In this document: one piece after another, positions 5,672 to 7,518 of the stretch | Layout: every line of letters begins with the position of its first letter | Numbering within the stretch: the stretch's first letter is position 1 | Source of the DNA: Puniceicoccales bacterium | Lineage (GTDB): Bacteria > Verrucomicrobiota > Verrucomicrobiia > Opitutales > LL51 | DNA: 7,518 nucleotides | Direction of reading: 5' to 3' | Assembly (NCBI GenBank): GCA_031259665.1 | Contig: JAIRLD010000086.1 | Location: 1 to 7,518, forward strand | Notes under the pieces: generated by a model | The model's input: the letters and a program-made list of their open reading frames with translations, nothing else | Told to the model about the DNA's origin: nothing | The model's database searches: none | Program-made: the position numbers and the translations under genes

Positions 5672-7429
5672 ATGGAAACAGATTGGTTCGACGTTAAGTC
5701 AAAATTAGGTACCATTTTCTATGAATTATCCCAGGAAATTGATGGATTTACCAAAGATTTCGAAGCGGAAGTGCGCATCGCAGATCCCCGTTTCGGCGAT
5801 TTCCAGGTAAATGGTATACTCGGCTTTGCTAAAAAAAATAAAAAAAATCCCCGCGAACTCGGTGCAAAACTCCTCGCAAAGGCACAGCAATCTAAAAACC
5901 TAGTAAACTGCTCCCTCGAATTATCAGGTCCCGGATTTATCAATATCCGTCTGATCCCCGACTTCCTCCAACGGTGGGTCCATACCTTCCATAACCAATG
6001 CGATTTTAAACACCGGTTTGCCGGAAAAACGATCGTCGTCGATTACTCCTCTCCCAATACCGCTAAACAAATGCACGTGGGTCACCTGCGCTCAATGATC
6101 ATCGGCGAATCTATCCAACGCCTCCTGAAATACTGCGGAGCAAACGTAATCCGCGATAACCACCTCGGTGATTGGGGAACTCAATTCGGTATCCTCATCA
6201 TGGCCGTGAAACGAGCCCAAATTGATGTCTCTACCCTGGATCCCGAAAAAGCACTCGACGAATTCGAACGGCTCTACCGCAATGGTGTCGCCCTCACTAA
6301 ACAAAATGAATCGTTTTCAGCCGAAGCCCGACGACAACTCGTCGCGCTGCAAAAAGGCGATCCAGAAAATTTACATGTCTGGGCAACGATTAACGAAGTC
6401 TCCTACCGCGCATTCGACGAAATTTATAAACAAATGGACGTAACCTTCGACTACGTCTTCGGAGAATCATTCTACCGCGATCAAATCGACCACGTCTGTA
6501 AAGACCTGGAAGACCTAAAAATCGCCGAGGAAAATCAAGGAGCTCTCGTCGTATTCCACCGGGATCATGACCGCTTCAAAGATCAACCCTTTCTCATCCG
6601 AAAATCCGATGGCGCATCCAATTATGGCACCACAGACCTCGCAACCGTCCTCTATCGTGTGGAAAATTTTCATGCCGATACCATGATCTACGTAACCGAT
6701 GGACGCCAACAGGATCATTTCCAACAACTATTCCTAACCGTCAAACGCTGGTTTTCTGCAAAAAATATCCCACTGCCCCAGCTAAAACACGTCTGGTTCG
6801 GTACCGTCCTCGGCGAAGATGGACACGCCATTAAAACCCGCTCCGGTGAATCGATCAAGCTCAAACAACTCATCGACGAAGGTATCGCCCGAGCACTGGC
6901 CATCGTAAAGGAAAAAAATCCAAACCTGTCAGCCACAGAACAAAACGAAATCGCTCGCATCGTCGGTACCAGTGCCATTAAATACGCAGATCTATCGCAA
7001 AATCGTACGAATAACTACGTTTTCTCATGGGATAAAATGCTCTCCTTTGACGGCAATACGGCTCCCTATCTGTTGTACGCAGTGGCGCGTATCCACACAC
7101 TGCTCCGACGGCTAGAAATTCCATCCAACGAAAAACGTGAACCAAAATCAATGGCAACCTTTTCGACCCAAGAAGAATTGACCCTCGCCCGTAAACTCAT
7201 CGATTTCCCAAGTACCATTGCCCAAGTTCTAGATGACCTCAGACCACACTACCTGTGTACCTACCTGTTCGAATTGGCCAGTGAGTTCTCCGCATTCTAT
7301 AACGCAAACCGAATCATTGGCGAAACAACGGATATCTTCGAAAAACGTCTCCTCCTCTGCCAATTTACCCTTTATGTCCTGGAAACGGGACTGTACCTCC
7401 TAGGCATTCCAAAACTAGAACAAATGTAA
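5672..7429 (+). CDS. argS: Arginyl-tRNA synthetase
   Basis: A class I aminoacyl-tRNA synthetase that charges tRNA-Arg in the cytosol and needs the tRNA to activate arginine. It has 585 residues, a complete bacterial length. About 5-95 is the N-terminal tRNA-binding domain (ADPRFGDFQVN, then SGPGFINIRL). The Rossmann catalytic core follows, with SSPNTAKQMHVGHLRS (126-141) holding the HIGH motif as HVGH (135-138), RDNHLGDWGTQFG (161-173), YGTTDLA (318-324) and YVTDGRQQDHF (340-350). The KMSK loop is replaced by GHAIKTRSGESIKL (384-397), as in many ArgRS enzymes. The C-terminal anticodon-binding DALR domain runs from about 465, after FDGNTAPYLLYA, to the end. The gene starts eight bases after the membrane-protein stop, with no Shine-Dalgarno sequence (AACTTAAATC precedes the ATG). 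Adjacent A-runs encode KKNKKNP near 54-60. Confidence 0.98.
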   Translation: METDWFDVKSKLGTIFYELSQEIDGFTKDFEAEVRIADPRFGDFQVNGILGFAKKNKKNPRELGAKLLAKAQQSKNLVNCSLELSGPGFINIRLIPDFLQRWVHTFHNQCDFKHRFAGKTIVVDYSSPNTAKQMHVGHLRSMIIGESIQRLLKYCGANVIRDNHLGDWGTQFGILIMAVKRAQIDVSTLDPEKALDEFERLYRNGVALTKQNESFSAEARRQLVALQKGDPENLHVWATINEVSYRAFDEIYKQMDVTFDYVFGESFYRDQIDHVCKDLEDLKIAEENQGALVVFHRDHDRFKDQPFLIRKSDGASNYGTTDLATVLYRVENFHADTMIYVTDGRQQDHFQQLFLTVKRWFSAKNIPLPQLKHVWFGTVLGEDGHAIKTRSGESIKLKQLIDEGIARALAIVKEKNPNLSATEQNEIARIVGTSAIKYADLSQNRTNNYVFSWDKMLSFDGNTAPYLLYAVARIHTLLRRLEIPSNEKREPKSMATFSTQEELTLARKLIDFPSTIAQVLDDLRPHYLCTYLFELASEFSAFYNANRIIGETTDIFEKRLLLCQFTLYVLETGLYLLGIPKLEQM

Positions 7430-7451
7430 CCTAAAAGGGGAAATCCATAAG

Positions 7452-7501
7452 AGGGAGAATCTTTCCCCCTTAAACCCCCCGCCAGGGGATCCATCCCCTG
7501 G
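7452..7501 (-). repeat. Palindromic intergenic repeat, copy D (inverted, diverged)
   Basis: This element starts about 22 bases after the argS stop. CCAGGGGAT (7482-7490) and ATCCCCTGG (7493-7501) are perfect inverted arms around two bases. A second hairpin pairs AGGGAGAA (7452-7459) with TTCCCCCT (7463-7470) around a three-base loop. Read on the minus strand, the order is palindrome, then CGGGG, then a hairpin with loop AGA, the same layout as copies A-C although the stem sequences differ. The one non-Watson-Crick position (7456:7466) would be a G-U pair in minus-strand RNA but an A-C mismatch in plus-strand RNA. No T-tract follows, so a standard terminator is not supported. Confidence 0.65.
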
Positions 7502-7518
7502 ACCTGGGATTGCGGTTT

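Noticed and set aside
1..7518. CRISPR array, defence island, toxin-antitoxin pair or transposase
   Set aside because: The only repeats are four irregular palindromes without spacers of regular length, and all the long genes have housekeeping, envelope or unassigned membrane character.

Overview
This window looks like ordinary chromosome from a Gram-negative bacterium with moderate-to-low GC. The MiaA wording (GCTAIGKT, SCDS, VPHHGLD), an LptD-type outer-membrane protein and a PilC/GspF protein beside argS and miaA would fit Verrucomicrobiota, perhaps an Opitutae-like lineage. That placement is inferred from memory of protein wording, not from an alignment.

Layout: two divergent transcription units leave from a 183-base intergenic region (1979-2161). 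Leftwards on the minus strand runs a 68-residue unrecognised protein (1978-1772). Its stop codon overlaps, as ATGA, the start of a PilC/GspF-family inner-membrane platform protein (1775-63) that carries a long, disordered-looking N-terminal extension. Rightwards on the plus strand runs a tightly packed four-gene unit: an LptD-like lipopolysaccharide assembly barrel (2162-4195), the tRNA dimethylallyltransferase MiaA (4189-5133), an unrecognised multi-pass membrane protein (5130-5663) and arginyl-tRNA synthetase (5672-7429). The first three of these overlap by a few bases, and argS follows an 8-base gap, so they are probably co-transcribed. The unit mixes envelope biogenesis with translation genes.

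Non-coding content: every intergenic gap at a transcription-unit boundary holds GC-rich palindromic repeats. There is one copy after pilC (1-43), two in tandem between the divergent units (2001-2083) and one inverted, diverged copy after argS (7452-7501). They share a two-hairpin design with a three-base GGA or AGA loop in the second hairpin. There are no RNA genes, CRISPR arrays, transposases or recognisable defence genes.

The points most worth a second look are the small coupled ORF upstream of pilC, the two-hairpin repeat family, the uncharacterised membrane protein between miaA and argS, and a reversal of G-versus-C bias between lptD and argS within one operon. I see no strong case for a new multi-gene system.
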